Shown here: piece after piece, positions 45,156 to 54,096 of the stretch
Layout: every line of letters begins with the position of its first letter
Position numbering within the stretch: position 1 is the first letter of the stretch
Assembly (NCBI GenBank): GCA_964505725.1
Contig: CAZDJK010000054.1
Coordinates: 1 to 64,000, forward strand
Reading direction: 5' to 3'
Length of the DNA: 64,000 nucleotides
Source: CAVRJC01 sp964505725
Lineage (GTDB): Bacteria; Actinomycetota; Acidimicrobiia; IMCC26256; DASPTH01
Position numbers and translations under genes: made by a program
Notes under the pieces: generated by a model
Seen by the model: the letters and a program-made list of their open reading frames with translations, nothing else
Told to the model about the DNA's origin: nothing
The model's database searches: none

Positions 45156-45794
45156 TCATCCCCCGGGCTCGTCGGGCCCGTCGGCGACATCGGGCTCGTC
45201 GGGCCCATCGGTGTCGTCGTCGTCGGTGTCGTCGTCGGTGTCGTCGGTCTCGCCGGAGCGGAGCTCCGCGAGCAGCATGCCGACGATGGAGACCGCGCCC
45301 CGGCTGTGCTCCCACGCCTCCCCGATGCGGTCGTGGTCGACCAGACCGCCGGCCGACGGCGCGCGCCCGAGGGTGTCGCCCGCGGCGCGGGCGAGGGGGG
45401 CGGGCTCGATGTCCTCGCCGTAGGCGGCGAAGCATTCCAGTCCGTCCCAGAGCGAGCCGAGCGCCCGGTGCTCGGTGCCGAGCTCGAGCTCGTCCTCGTC
45501 CGCGCCCTCGACCAGGGCGGCGACGACCGCTTCCCAGAGGTCATAGTGCGACAGCCCCGAGGGCGCTCGGTACGAGGCGACCGGGTGCAGTCGCCACTCG
45601 AGGGTGATGTCACCGGGCCCGTCGGCGAGCCAGGTCTGCGACCCGTTCACGTAGCTGTCGATCGGCGGGCCGAGGCGCGCGTCGAGCGCGAGCACGAGGT
45701 CGCCGTCGACCCGCCAGACGCACGTCGCCGAGAGTCCCACCGCAGGGACGGTATGCGCGTCGGCGGAGAAATCGCGACGACGCCGTCGTAGCAT
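45156..45794 (-). CDS. Uncharacterised protein with acidic repeat tail
   Basis: A protein of up to 212 residues that I do not recognise. The N-terminal part (GLSATCVWRVDGDLVLALDARLGPPIDSYVNG, WLADGPGDITLEWRLHPV) is a mixed alpha/beta sequence; the middle (SHYDLWEAVVAALVEG, ECFAAYGEDIEPAPLARAAGDTLG) is helical. The last 35 residues are a run of Asp/Thr/Pro with SGETDDTDDDTDDDDTD. The start is uncertain: ATG 45794, with no clear ribosome-binding site, or GTG 45740. It precedes pyrE by 13 bases and is divergent from the WS/DGAT gene. Confidence 0.6.
   Translation of the reverse strand: MLRRRRRDFSADAHTVPAVGLSATCVWRVDGDLVLALDARLGPPIDSYVNGSQTWLADGPGDITLEWRLHPVASYRAPSGLSHYDLWEAVVAALVEGADEDELELGTEHRALGSLWDGLECFAAYGEDIEPAPLARAAGDTLGRAPSAGGLVDHDRIGEAWEHSRGAVSIVGMLLAELRSGETDDTDDDTDDDDTDGPDEPDVADGPDEPGG
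45160..45252. repeat. Low-complexity GTC-rich tandem repeat in coding sequence
   Basis: A run of GGTGTCGTCGTC-type and GGGCTCGTC-type units, read on the minus strand as Asp/Thr and Asp-Glu-Pro codons of the acidic tail. The 12-base unit recurs three times at about 45210-45250, so length variation between strains by slippage is plausible. Confidence 0.7.
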
Positions 45795-45832
45795 GCCGGG
45801 CGCGACGGACGAGGGAGCGGAGTCGAACCAGA

Positions 45833-47242
45833 GTGGATGCGTCCGGCTACGACCGACTCTCGGCGCTCGACGCCAGCTTCCTCCATCTCGAGCGCATCGA
45901 GACGCCGATGCAGGTGGGCGCGGTGGCCGTGCTCGAGGGAGCGCCGTTCCACGACGCCGCCGGGCGCTTCCGCCTCGATGACATCCGTTCGCTCGTCGCC
46001 TCGCGGCTCCACCTGATCCCACGGTTCCGCAAGCGGATCATGGACGTGCCGTTCGGGCTCGGCTACCCGATATGGGTCGACGACGCCGATTTCGACGTGG
46101 CGCGCCACGTCCATCTCACGCGGCTGCCGGCGCCCGGGCACCGGCGCGACCTGTTCGCGCTGACGGAGAGGCTCATGAGCCAGGTCCTCGACCGCAGCCG
46201 GCCGCTGTGGGAGCTCTGGTTCGTCGACGGCCTCGACGACGGCGAGCACGTGGGGCTGGTGCACAAGTCGCACCACACGCTCACCGACGGAATCTCGGGA
46301 ATCGACATCGCGCTGGTGCTCCTCGACTTCACTGCGGAACCGACCGTGCTCGACCCGCCGGCGTGGGACCCGGAGCCGGCGCCCGAGCCGGCCCGCCTGC
46401 TCGCCGACACGATCGTGGAGCGGGTCGTGCAGTCGGCGGGGATCATGCGCGCGGGACGGCGCGCCGCCGACGCCCCGCACATCCTGCTCGACCGCGCCGG
46501 TCGCCTGTTCCGTTCGTTCAGCGCGCTCTTGGGCGAGCAGCCGTTCGCGCCGAAGCTCTCGCTGAACGCGAACGTCGGCCCGGCGCGGCGGCTGGTACCG
46601 CTCCGGATTCCTCTCGACAGCATCAAGGCGGTGCGCAACGCGTTCGACTGCACGCTGAACGACGTCGTGCTCGCGGGTGTCGGCGGCGCGCTGGCGCGCC
46701 TCCTCGACCGGCGCGGCGAGCTCCGCGAGGATCTCGTGTTGAAGGTCGTCTGTCCGGTGTCCGTACGTGACGACAGCCAACGCATGAAGCTCGGGAACCG
46801 GCTGTCGCTCATGTTCGCGTCGGTTCCCGTGGGCGAGCCGGACGCACGCGCGCGTCTCGACGCGGTGCGCGCCGATACCGCCGATCTCAAGGAGCGCGAG
46901 CAGGCGGTGGGCGCTGCCACGCTGCTCGGGCTGGGGGAGTACGCGGCACCCACGCTGCTCGGCCTCGCCGCGCGGGCGGTGCACGCGCAGCCGCTCGTGA
47001 ACCTGATGGTCACCAACATTCCCGGCCCGCAGTCGCCGCTGTACTGCCTCGGCGCGCAGATGCTCGAGGTGTACCCGATCGTGCCGCTGTCGCGGAACCT
47101 CACCGTCAACATCGCGGTGATGTCGTACTGCGGTCAGCTCCACGTCGGTGTGTTCGCCGATCCCGATGCCGCACCCGACGTCGAGGTGCTCGCAGGAGGC
47201 TTGGAGGATTCGTTCGCGGAGCTCGCGACCCTCGCGCAGTAG
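45833..47242 (+). CDS. Wax ester synthase/diacylglycerol acyltransferase (WS/DGAT)
   Basis: Transfers acyl groups from acyl-CoA to diacylglycerol or fatty alcohol, giving storage lipid. The 469-residue protein has the condensation-fold active site KSHHTLTDGISG (HHxxxDG), LSALDASFLHLE at the N-terminus, LNDVVLAGVGGAL and the family motif TNIPGP. GTG 45833 starts it. Such genes are multi-copy in oil-storing actinobacteria. It is divergent from the unknown gene at 45156 and followed by an M20 peptidase after 9 bases. Confidence 0.9.
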   Translation: MDASGYDRLSALDASFLHLERIETPMQVGAVAVLEGAPFHDAAGRFRLDDIRSLVASRLHLIPRFRKRIMDVPFGLGYPIWVDDADFDVARHVHLTRLPAPGHRRDLFALTERLMSQVLDRSRPLWELWFVDGLDDGEHVGLVHKSHHTLTDGISGIDIALVLLDFTAEPTVLDPPAWDPEPAPEPARLLADTIVERVVQSAGIMRAGRRAADAPHILLDRAGRLFRSFSALLGEQPFAPKLSLNANVGPARRLVPLRIPLDSIKAVRNAFDCTLNDVVLAGVGGALARLLDRRGELREDLVLKVVCPVSVRDDSQRMKLGNRLSLMFASVPVGEPDARARLDAVRADTADLKEREQAVGAATLLGLGEYAAPTLLGLAARAVHAQPLVNLMVTNIPGPQSPLYCLGAQMLEVYPIVPLSRNLTVNIAVMSYCGQLHVGVFADPDAAPDVEVLAGGLEDSFAELATLAQ

Positions 47243-47251
47243 GGTGCGCGA

Positions 47252-48589
47252 ATGGCGGCCCACGCGGACGATCCGACGGCCGAGGTCACCGATCTGTTGC
47301 AGCGGTTGATCCGCAACCGCTGCGTGAACGACGGCACGGTCAGGTCCGGTGAGGAGACACGCAACGCCGACCTCCTCGCCGACTACCTGTCCGGCGTGGG
47401 CGACCAGGAGACGCACGAGCCGCGTCCCGGCCGCACCAGCCTCCTCGTCCGGCTCGAGGGCACGGACCCCGACGCGCCCAGCCTCCTCCTCATGGGCCAC
47501 ACCGACGTGGTCCCGGTCAACCCGGGCGGCTGGAGCCGCGATCCCTTCGAGGCCGAGCTGGTCGACGGGTTCGTGTGGGGACGGGGAGCGGTCGACATGC
47601 TGAACCTCACGGCGTCGCAGGCGGTCGCGCTGCGGCGACTCGCCGACTCGGGGTTCCGCCCGAAAGGGACGCTCCTCTACCTCGCGGTCGCCGACGAGGA
47701 GTCGCAGGGGGTCTGGGGCGCCGACTGGCTCCTGGAGCACGAGCGCGACGCGGTCTACGCCGACTACGTGCTCACGGAGTCGGGCGGGCTCCAGATCCCG
47801 ACCGCGCACGGTCCCCGGTTGCCGGTGCTCGTCGGCGAGCGGGGGACGTACTGGTCGACCATGACGATCCGGGGCACGCCCGGGCACGCTTCGGCGCCCT
47901 ACGCCACCGACAACGCGCTCGCGACCGCGGCAGACGTCGTCCGCCGGCTGGCCGCGTTCCGGCCGCCCGCGATCATCCACGACGCGTGGCGCGGGTTCGT
48001 GCAGGGGATCGAGCTCGATCCCGAGATCGCCGCTGGCCTCGTCGACCCCGACCGCGTCGACGAGACGCTGGCGAAGCTGCCGGTCGGGTTCGCCCGGCAG
48101 GCGCATGCGTGCACGCACACGACGTTCACGCCCACGGTCGCGCACGGCGGCACGAAGATCAACGTGATCCCCGATCTCGTGCAGCTCAAGGTCGACATCC
48201 GCACGCTGCCCGGCCAGTCGGGCGAGCACGTGCAGGAGCTCCTGTCCGACGCGCTCGGCGACCTCGCGGACCGGGTCGAGATCGAGGCGCGCGACGATCC
48301 CCCGACCGCCTCACCCCTCGACACGCCGCTCTGGGATGCGCTCGCGCGCGTCAGCTCACGTCTCTGCGCGGGGTCGGCGCTCGTCCCGCAGCTGATGACC
48401 GGTGCCACCGACAACCGGTTCTTCCGCCGGGCGGGATCGGTGGGGTACGGGTTCGGCCTGTTCTCGCACCGCCTGGCCTACGAGGACTACTCCGCGATGT
48501 TCCACGGCAACGACGAGCGGGTCGACCAGGAATCGCTCGCGTTGTCGACGCGCCTCTGGGAGGAGGTCGCGCGAGAGCTCGTGGGCTAG
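47252..48589 (+). CDS. M20-family metallopeptidase/deacylase
   Basis: A 445-residue dinuclear zinc hydrolase. LLMGHTDVVPV (His, Asp), WGRGAVDMLNL (Asp bridging), ADEESQGVWG (general-base Glu pair) and GTPGHASAPY mark the M20/Dape/acyl-aminoacid family, and a dimerisation lid domain is present. Substrates in this branch are N-acyl-amino acids or dipeptides; the exact one is unknown. It is nine bases after the WS/DGAT gene and converges on the PAC2 gene. Confidence 0.88.
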   Translation: MAAHADDPTAEVTDLLQRLIRNRCVNDGTVRSGEETRNADLLADYLSGVGDQETHEPRPGRTSLLVRLEGTDPDAPSLLLMGHTDVVPVNPGGWSRDPFEAELVDGFVWGRGAVDMLNLTASQAVALRRLADSGFRPKGTLLYLAVADEESQGVWGADWLLEHERDAVYADYVLTESGGLQIPTAHGPRLPVLVGERGTYWSTMTIRGTPGHASAPYATDNALATAADVVRRLAAFRPPAIIHDAWRGFVQGIELDPEIAAGLVDPDRVDETLAKLPVGFARQAHACTHTTFTPTVAHGGTKINVIPDLVQLKVDIRTLPGQSGEHVQELLSDALGDLADRVEIEARDDPPTASPLDTPLWDALARVSSRLCAGSALVPQLMTGATDNRFFRRAGSVGYGFGLFSHRLAYEDYSAMFHGNDERVDQESLALSTRLWEEVARELVG

Positions 48590-48598
48590 CGGGTCAGC

Positions 48599-49486
48599 TC
48601 ACTCGTCGTCGCGTTGGCCGCGCAGGTACTGCTCGAGCTCGTTCGCGAGCTGGTCGCCCGTCGGGAGGTCGGTCTCGCCGATCACGACGCCCTCCGTGCT
48701 CGCGGCCTCGGCGTCGGCGTCGGCGCGGGCTTCGAGCTCGCGCACGTACGTCTTCACCTCGTCGTTCTCGGAGATGGCGTGATCGACCTGCAGCCGCCAC
48801 GCGTCGCCCAGCTTGTCGAGCCCGGTGAGGTCGAGGCGCAGGTGCGCGAGCGCGCCGAAGCGCTGCAGCAGCGCGAGAGTCGCCGGCGGGTTGGGCGGTT
48901 GCGCCACGTAGTGGGGAACCGGCGCCCACAGCGAGGCCGACCGCATCCCCGACGCCTGGCACGCGTCGTGGAGCACGCCCACGATGCCGGTCGGGCCCTC
49001 GTACCGTGAGCGCGTGAGGCCGAGCTCGGTGACGAGCGTGGGATCGGTGGCGGTGCCGGTGATCCGCACCCGGCGCGTGTGCGGCACGTCGCCGAGGAGC
49101 GCGCCCAGGGTGACCACCATCCGGCAGCCGGTCTCCGCGGCCACCGTGATGACGGCGTTGCAGAACGACTTCCAGCGCACGTTCGGCTCGACTCCCCGTA
49201 GCACGACGATGTCGCGCTCGGGGAACGGCACCGCGTAGTACTCGTTCGCCGGCCACGTGATGTCGGCGACGACGCCGTCGTGCAGGGCGAGCACCGGCCG
49301 GCGCGACTGGTAGTCGATGTGCTCCTCGGGGTCGATCGACGCGAAGCGAGTGGCGGCGGGGCGGGTGATCAACCAGTCGGCGGCGCCGCTCGCCGCGTTC
49401 CCCGCGTCGTTCCAGCCTTCGAACGCCGCGACGAGGAGCGGGTCCCGGAGATCGGGATGCGCACTCCACACGAGCCCGTCGGCCAT
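48599..49486 (-). CDS. PAC2-family (proteasome assembly chaperone-like) protein
   Basis: A 295-residue protein with PLLVAAFEGWNDAGNAASGAADWL near the N-terminus, FPERDIVVLRGVEPNVRWKSF, VTLGALLGDVPHTRRV and VAQPPNPPATLALLQ, all typical of actinobacterial PAC2 proteins, often called 'proteasome assembly chaperone family'. Its exact job is not established. The C-terminal tail is acidic. ATG 49486, with TCCTAAGC-type spacing before it; it runs opposite to the M20 gene. Confidence 0.9.
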   Translation of the reverse strand: MADGLVWSAHPDLRDPLLVAAFEGWNDAGNAASGAADWLITRPAATRFASIDPEEHIDYQSRRPVLALHDGVVADITWPANEYYAVPFPERDIVVLRGVEPNVRWKSFCNAVITVAAETGCRMVVTLGALLGDVPHTRRVRITGTATDPTLVTELGLTRSRYEGPTGIVGVLHDACQASGMRSASLWAPVPHYVAQPPNPPATLALLQRFGALAHLRLDLTGLDKLGDAWRLQVDHAISENDEVKTYVRELEARADADAEAASTEGVVIGETDLPTGDQLANELEQYLRGQRDDE

Positions 49487-49608
49487 GGTTCCAGCTTAGG
49501 AGTGACAGGTTCGGGTGCCGGCCGAGGCCGAGCGCCGGCCCGAATATGTGGGTCTGCGCGATGTGCGCCGCTCGATGCGACCTGAGCGATGTGACCGGCG
49601 CGGTGCGT

Positions 49609-49959
49609 CTACGCGATGCGCGCAGCGCGGGGCTGGACGGGGGTGCCCTCACCCTTGGGGTAGCGGGCGACGCGGCCCACGGGCATGTCGACCCGGAAGC
49701 CGGCCGCGGCGCGGTCCTCCTCGGATTCGCCGCCCCAGAACCCGTACTCGCGGTTTTCCCTTGCCCACTGGCGGCACTGGTTCAGCACGACGCAGGTGGT
49801 GCAGACGGCGCGCGCCTTGGACTCGCGCACGAGGCGGGTCTCGGGTCGCTCCCCGGCGGGGGCGAAGAACAGCTCGTTCTGCCCTCGGCACGCAGCGTTG
49901 GCGGTCCAGTTGAGCGGACCGGTGAAGACGATGCTCGATATCGGATCGGCGACGGACAA
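49609..49959 (-). CDS. WhiB-family iron-sulfur transcriptional regulator
   Basis: A small [4Fe-4S] regulator with the four Cys of the family: NAACRGQ, then CTTC and NQCRQWA, and the conserved YGFWGGESEEDR turn, then a basic C-terminus for DNA contact. This is a WhiB-type protein that would bind the sigma factor and respond to redox. The start is uncertain: TTG 49959 (116 residues) was taken; ATG 50061 would add 34 unconserved residues. The 5' region includes a GC-rich stem-loop at 50020-50039 (arms of six G and six C). It is divergent from the LysR gene. Confidence 0.8.
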   Translation of the reverse strand: MSVADPISSIVFTGPLNWTANAACRGQNELFFAPAGERPETRLVRESKARAVCTTCVVLNQCRQWARENREYGFWGGESEEDRAAAGFRVDMPVGRVARYPKGEGTPVQPRAARIA

Positions 49960-50098
49960 GGAGAACCCCGTGTGACATCCCAGAGAGTGCGTGAGAGCGG
50001 GAGAATCGGGGAGCCGGTTGGGGGGTTGACCGGCCCCCCGAATCGTCCTGCTGCCCACCATTGTCACGCATCCCATGAAATCTGTCCAACAGTCATAC

Positions 50099-50111
50099 TC
50101 GATAGTATCGA
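50099..50111. promoter_or_regulatory. Palindrome upstream of the LysR gene
   Basis: TCGATA-G-TATCGA, a perfect 13-bp palindrome 71 bases before the lysR start and about 140 bases before the WhiB start taken here (38 before the alternative ATG). LysR-type regulators often bind such T-N11-A-like sites in a divergent promoter, so this could be the autoregulatory site, by inference. Confidence 0.45.
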
Positions 50112-50182
50112 TCTGATCCAGCGATGGATTCACGAACCGACGAGAGGCACGAAACAGCCGAGAAGAAGGACAGGAGGCTCCA

Positions 50183-51115
50183 GTGGAGCTGCGGCATCTC
50201 GAGACCCTGCTGGCGATCGCCGACGAGGGGTCGTTCACCGCGGCCGCCGACGCGCTCAACACGGTGCAGTCGAACGTGTCGGAGCAGGTCCGCCAGCTCG
50301 AGGAGGAGCTCGGGGTGCCCGTGCTCGTGCGGGGTCGCCGCGGTGCCGAGCCCACCGAGTTCGGCGCGGTGGTGCTCGAGCGCACGCGCCGGATCGAACG
50401 CGAGCTCGAGGCGATGCGCGCTGACCTGTCGATGATCCAGGGACTCGAGGCCGGGCACGCGCGCCTCGGCGTCGTGGGCACCGCGAGCCGTTGGCTGGTC
50501 CCGTCCCTCGTGGCCGATCTCCGGACGCGCGCGCCCGGCGTGCGCCTGCGGGTCAACGAGGGTGCGTCCGAGCGGCTCTTCTCCGAAGTGCTCGAGGGCG
50601 AGCTCGCGCAGGCGATCGTCACCGAGCCCGTGATCGACCGGCGGCTCTCGCTCGAGCACCTCCTGAGCGAGGCGAACGTCGGCATCGTGGCCACCGACGT
50701 CGAGCTCCCTCCGGATCCCGTCCCGTTGGAGGCGCTCGCGGCAATGCCACTCGTCCTCCCGCCCGAACGCAACCCGCTGCGCATGGAGGTCGAGACCGTC
50801 GCGGCGGCGCAGGGACTCCCGCTGCACGTCGCCGTCGAGATCGAGGGCATCCGGCTCATCGGCGATCTCGTGGCCGCGGGCACCTACGCGTCGATCCTGC
50901 CCGAAACCGCGATCCCGCCCGAGCTCCACAACGTCCGCATCGTCACCATCGACGGGATGCCACCGCGCCGACTCGGCATCGTGCACGCGCGCGACGCGCA
51001 GCTGTCGATGGCCGACCAGGCGGTGCGTGACGGCGTCTACCGGATCGTCGGCTCCCGACTCGACGCGCGCACGCCGCCATCCGAGCCGGTACCGTCGCGG
51101 TCGGCGAAGGGCTGA
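50183..51115 (+). CDS. LysR-family transcriptional regulator
   Basis: A 310-residue regulator. N-terminal winged helix MELRHLETLLAIADEGSFTAAADALNTVQSNVSEQVRQLEEELGVPVLVRG and a two-lobed substrate-binding domain (GHARLGVVGTASRWLVPSLVADL, LEALAAMPLVLPP). GTG 50183 follows AGGAGG at about 50171-50176. The ligand is unknown. It is divergent from whiB and followed after three bases by a small LapA-like membrane protein, a neighbour that does not indicate the regulated pathway. Confidence 0.92.
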   Translation: MELRHLETLLAIADEGSFTAAADALNTVQSNVSEQVRQLEEELGVPVLVRGRRGAEPTEFGAVVLERTRRIERELEAMRADLSMIQGLEAGHARLGVVGTASRWLVPSLVADLRTRAPGVRLRVNEGASERLFSEVLEGELAQAIVTEPVIDRRLSLEHLLSEANVGIVATDVELPPDPVPLEALAAMPLVLPPERNPLRMEVETVAAAQGLPLHVAVEIEGIRLIGDLVAAGTYASILPETAIPPELHNVRIVTIDGMPPRRLGIVHARDAQLSMADQAVRDGVYRIVGSRLDARTPPSEPVPSRSAKG

Positions 51116-51118
51116 GCG

Positions 51119-51349
51119 ATGGCCGACGAGCACGGAGCACCCCCCGCACGATCGGTCAATCCCAAGCTGGTCGCGATCCTGGTCCTCGCGGTTGTCCTGA
51201 TCGTGTTCGGGCTGGTGAACACGAACCAGGTGAACGTCGACTTCATCGTGGCCAGCGTCGACGTGGCGATGATCGTCGTGATCGTGGTGTCGGCAGTGGT
51301 CGGGTTCGTGATCGGCTGGCTCGTCGCGCGCCACCGCCGTGCGGGATAG
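51119..51349 (+). CDS. LapA-domain (DUF1049) small membrane protein
   Basis: A 76-residue protein with two membrane helices (KLVAILVLAVVLIVFGLVNTNQVNVDFIVAS and VAMIVVIVVSAVVGFVIGWLVARHRR) separated by the short NTNQVNVDF turn, the lipopolysaccharide-assembly A domain pattern. In Gram-positive-type genomes the same domain occurs as a small integral protein of unknown role. ATG 51119 is three bases after the LysR stop. Confidence 0.85.
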   Translation: MADEHGAPPARSVNPKLVAILVLAVVLIVFGLVNTNQVNVDFIVASVDVAMIVVIVVSAVVGFVIGWLVARHRRAG

Positions 51350-51358
51350 GCGTCGCGG

Positions 51359-52186
51359 CTAGACCGGCGCCGGCCGGGGGCGCGGATCCGGTGACCGTCC
51401 CGCACGGGTGAACACGCGTCCGGCGACGTAGCCCACGCCCAACACCGCGAAGCCCCCGACCGCGTCGAGGAAGTAGTGGTTGGCGGTCACCACGATCACG
51501 GTGACCGTGATCACCGGGTAGATCACCGCGAGGACCTTCGCCCAGACGTGCTCGACCCGCGGCACCAGCGCGCACGCGCACCACAGCGCCCAGGCGCAGT
51601 GCACGCTCGGCATCGCCGCGAACTGGTTCGAGATCTTGTTCACGGCGCCGGAGTTGAACGACCAGAACGCGGGATCCTTGGCCAGCGTGTCGACGAAGCC
51701 GTAGTGCGCCGCGAGCAGGCGCGGCGGCAGCAACGGGAAGAACGCGAACCCGATCAGGGCGAGTCCGGTGGCGACCGCGAGCGTGTTCCGCCAGCGCGGG
51801 TAGTCGTTGGTCCAGCGCCGGTACAGGTACACCATGACGCCGCCGGTCACGATGAAGTGGAACGACCCGTAGAAGTAGTTGGCGGCGATGATCACCGGCC
51901 GGCTGCTGATCACCCACGCCTGGATCTGGGCTTCGTGGTTGATTCCGAGGTCACGCTGCAGGCGAATGATGTCGAGCGCGTGCGCCATCGCCTCGGAACG
52001 GTGCGCGTCGTTGAGGTTCCGGATCGCGGTGTACACGAGGTAGAACGCGAGCACGAAGAGGATCTCGAGCCACCAGTAGAGCGTGCGACCGTCGCGGAGC
52101 CGACGGCCGCCGCGGAGACGGTGGCGGAGTGGAACCGCGGTTCGTGCGTTGTCGCCGGAGGTGAGGTCGGTGCCCGCGCCGCTCAT
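51359..52186 (-). CDS. PAP2-superfamily membrane phosphatase/transferase
   Basis: A 275-residue protein with about six transmembrane helices. The acid-phosphatase-type motifs PSVHCAWALW and ANHYFLDAVGGFAVLG (PSxH...HxxxD) put it in the PAP2 branch related to inositol-phosphoceramide synthases; the K-rich first motif is absent. It probably acts on lipid phosphates or transfers head groups at the membrane. ATG 52186 overlaps the stop of the flippase-like gene by four bases, so they form a unit. Confidence 0.8.
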   Translation of the reverse strand: MSGAGTDLTSGDNARTAVPLRHRLRGGRRLRDGRTLYWWLEILFVLAFYLVYTAIRNLNDAHRSEAMAHALDIIRLQRDLGINHEAQIQAWVISSRPVIIAANYFYGSFHFIVTGGVMVYLYRRWTNDYPRWRNTLAVATGLALIGFAFFPLLPPRLLAAHYGFVDTLAKDPAFWSFNSGAVNKISNQFAAMPSVHCAWALWCACALVPRVEHVWAKVLAVIYPVITVTVIVVTANHYFLDAVGGFAVLGVGYVAGRVFTRAGRSPDPRPRPAPV

Positions 52187-53196
52187 GGAGCGGCGGCACG
52201 CTCGCGGTCGCGTTGGCCGACGGCGAACGCGGGTGCGCCGAGGAGGCTCACGATCAACATCATCCCGTACCACAGCAACCCGACGCCGATCGCCCGCCCG
52301 GTGGGCACGCCGAGCGGGTGCAGGAGCAGCACGAGGAGTCCCTCCCGGATGCCGAGCCCGGAGAGGGACACCGGCAGCACCTGGCCGCTGGCCACCGCGG
52401 GCACGAACGCGAGCACCGCGGCGTTCGGCACCGACACACCGAGCGCGTGGATCGCGCACCACACCGCGATCACGACCGAGATCTGGTACGCGAACGCGGC
52501 GACCAGCACCCGCACCGCATGACGGGGTTGCCGGCGGATGCGGTCGATGCCGATGTGAACGGCGCCGATGAAGCGCATCCAGTTCTCGCGGCTCGCGTAC
52601 CGTCCGGCCAGGCGGGGATGGGCGGCGAGGAGGAGGATGGCGCCGAACGCCACGATCGAGAGCGTCTCGATCAGGAGTGCGATCCACGCGTGCGGCACCT
52701 GGATCAGCGACGGTTCCAGCGCGAACCCGATGAACGTGAGCACGGGCAGCACGATGAAGCCGCTCAGCCGCTCGATCACGACCGACGCGAAGGCGACGTC
52801 GGTGGTGCCGGTGGACTTCCCGGCGCGGCTCACCCGCAGGACGTCGCCCCCGATCGTCGACGGGAGCACATTGCCGACGAACTGGCCGGCGAGGTAGTGG
52901 GAGAGAAGCGTCCGGAGGCGCACGCGCGCGTCGAAGACCGCGAGGACGCACTGCCAGCGCCAGGCCGAGAGCACGAACCCGACGAAAGTGATCGCGAGCC
53001 CGGCGACGAGGAACGCGATCGTGCCCGCGTGGTCGTTGCGCGGCGTCACGCTGTCGCCAGGGATCTTCGTGACGAGGAACACCAGGAGCGCGGCGCTCAC
53101 GGCGATGCGGAGCGCCAGCTTCGCCCGGGGAGTCAGGTGCCAGCGGCTCACCTTGCCCGTCGCGCCACGCGCGCGAGCCGTGTCCGAGGCCGCCAT
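52183..53196 (-). CDS. Lysylphosphatidylglycerol synthase-type transmembrane (UPF0104) protein
   Basis: A 337-residue integral protein with about eight helices: KLALRIAVSAALLVFLVTKIP, AGTIAFLVAGLAITFVGFVLSAWRWQCVL, LPSTIGGDVLRVSR and the C-terminal SLSGLGIREGLLVLLL. The pattern fits the lysylphosphatidylglycerol synthase TM (flippase-like) domain without its catalytic soluble part. With the PAP2 gene downstream, a lipid-transport or head-group function is likely. ATG 53196; it precedes the alpha/beta-hydrolase on the other strand. Confidence 0.85.
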   Translation of the reverse strand: MAASDTARARGATGKVSRWHLTPRAKLALRIAVSAALLVFLVTKIPGDSVTPRNDHAGTIAFLVAGLAITFVGFVLSAWRWQCVLAVFDARVRLRTLLSHYLAGQFVGNVLPSTIGGDVLRVSRAGKSTGTTDVAFASVVIERLSGFIVLPVLTFIGFALEPSLIQVPHAWIALLIETLSIVAFGAILLLAAHPRLAGRYASRENWMRFIGAVHIGIDRIRRQPRHAVRVLVAAFAYQISVVIAVWCAIHALGVSVPNAAVLAFVPAVASGQVLPVSLSGLGIREGLLVLLLHPLGVPTGRAIGVGLLWYGMMLIVSLLGAPAFAVGQRDRERAAAP

Positions 53197-53262
53197 CCCA
53201 TCATGTTACGAGTTGGGTGTTCTGACCCGGCCTCCGTGCTGCTGCCGGTACTGTGCTCGGCC

Positions 53263-54096
53263 GTGCCCGAACCGACCGTCTGGATCACCACCGCCGACGG
53301 CGTGCGCCTCGCCTCCGTGGCCACCGGCCCCGCCGACGCGCCCGGCCTCCTCCTGGTCCACGGTTTCGGCGGCGCGAAGGAGGATTTCGCCGACCACGTG
53401 GACGCGCTCGCGGCGGACCACCGGGTCGTGGTCTTCGACCACCGCGGCCACGGGGAGAGCGACAGGCCCGACGATCCCTCGGCGTACTCCCTCGACCGGT
53501 TGGCTGCCGACGTGCTCGAGGTCGCCGAGGCCCACGAGCTCCGGTCGCTCCGGTTGCTCGGCCACTCGATGGGCGGGATGGTGACCCGGCGCATCGCGTG
53601 CGCGGACCCCGGCCGGGCCGCGGCCCACGTCTTCATGGACACCTCGCCGGGTGCGCCGCCGATCGACCCCGAGCTCGTTGCCATGGGCGTCGCGATCGTG
53701 GAATCCGAGGGGATGTCGGCCCTGCGCGCGGCGCAGGACGAGGTGGACGTGCTGGGCAGCGACGCCTACCAGCGGGTCCTGCGCGAGCGCCCCGGCTTCG
53801 AGGAGTATGTCGAGCGGAAGTGGGCCGCCCTGTCGCCGGTGATGTGGACGACCCTCGTTCAGGAGATCGTCGAGCAGCCAGACCAGACGGCCGAGCTGCA
53901 GGCGTTGCGCGTGCCCACGCTCGTGCTGGTCGGCGACGAGGACCGTGAGTTCCTGCCCGGGTGCCACGCCATCGCCGTGGCGGTGCCCCTCGCGCGGCTC
54001 GTGGTGGTGCCGCAGGCCGGCCACTCACCCCAGTTCGAGAACCCTTCCGCGTGGCGCGACGCGCTGGGGGACTTCCTCGCGGGGCTCCCGCGCTAG
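53263..54096 (+). CDS. Alpha/beta-hydrolase, Ser-type
   Basis: A 277-residue protein with LLLVHGFGGAKEDF (oxyanion), DHRGHGES, LLGHSMGGMVTRR (Ser nucleophile elbow), VLVGDEDREF (acid) and QAGHSPQFENP (His). A complete triad is visible. From GTG 53263; the frame is open earlier, but only against the neighbour. The substrate is unknown. It converges on the hotdog thioesterase, with a four-base overlap. Confidence 0.88.
   Translation: MPEPTVWITTADGVRLASVATGPADAPGLLLVHGFGGAKEDFADHVDALAADHRVVVFDHRGHGESDRPDDPSAYSLDRLAADVLEVAEAHELRSLRLLGHSMGGMVTRRIACADPGRAAAHVFMDTSPGAPPIDPELVAMGVAIVESEGMSALRAAQDEVDVLGSDAYQRVLRERPGFEEYVERKWAALSPVMWTTLVQEIVEQPDQTAELQALRVPTLVLVGDEDREFLPGCHAIAVAVPLARLVVVPQAGHSPQFENPSAWRDALGDFLAGLPR

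Noticed and set aside
45160..45252. Possible CRISPR-like repeats
   Set aside because: Units are short, adjoin without spacers and translate into an in-frame acidic tail, so this is a coding microsatellite.
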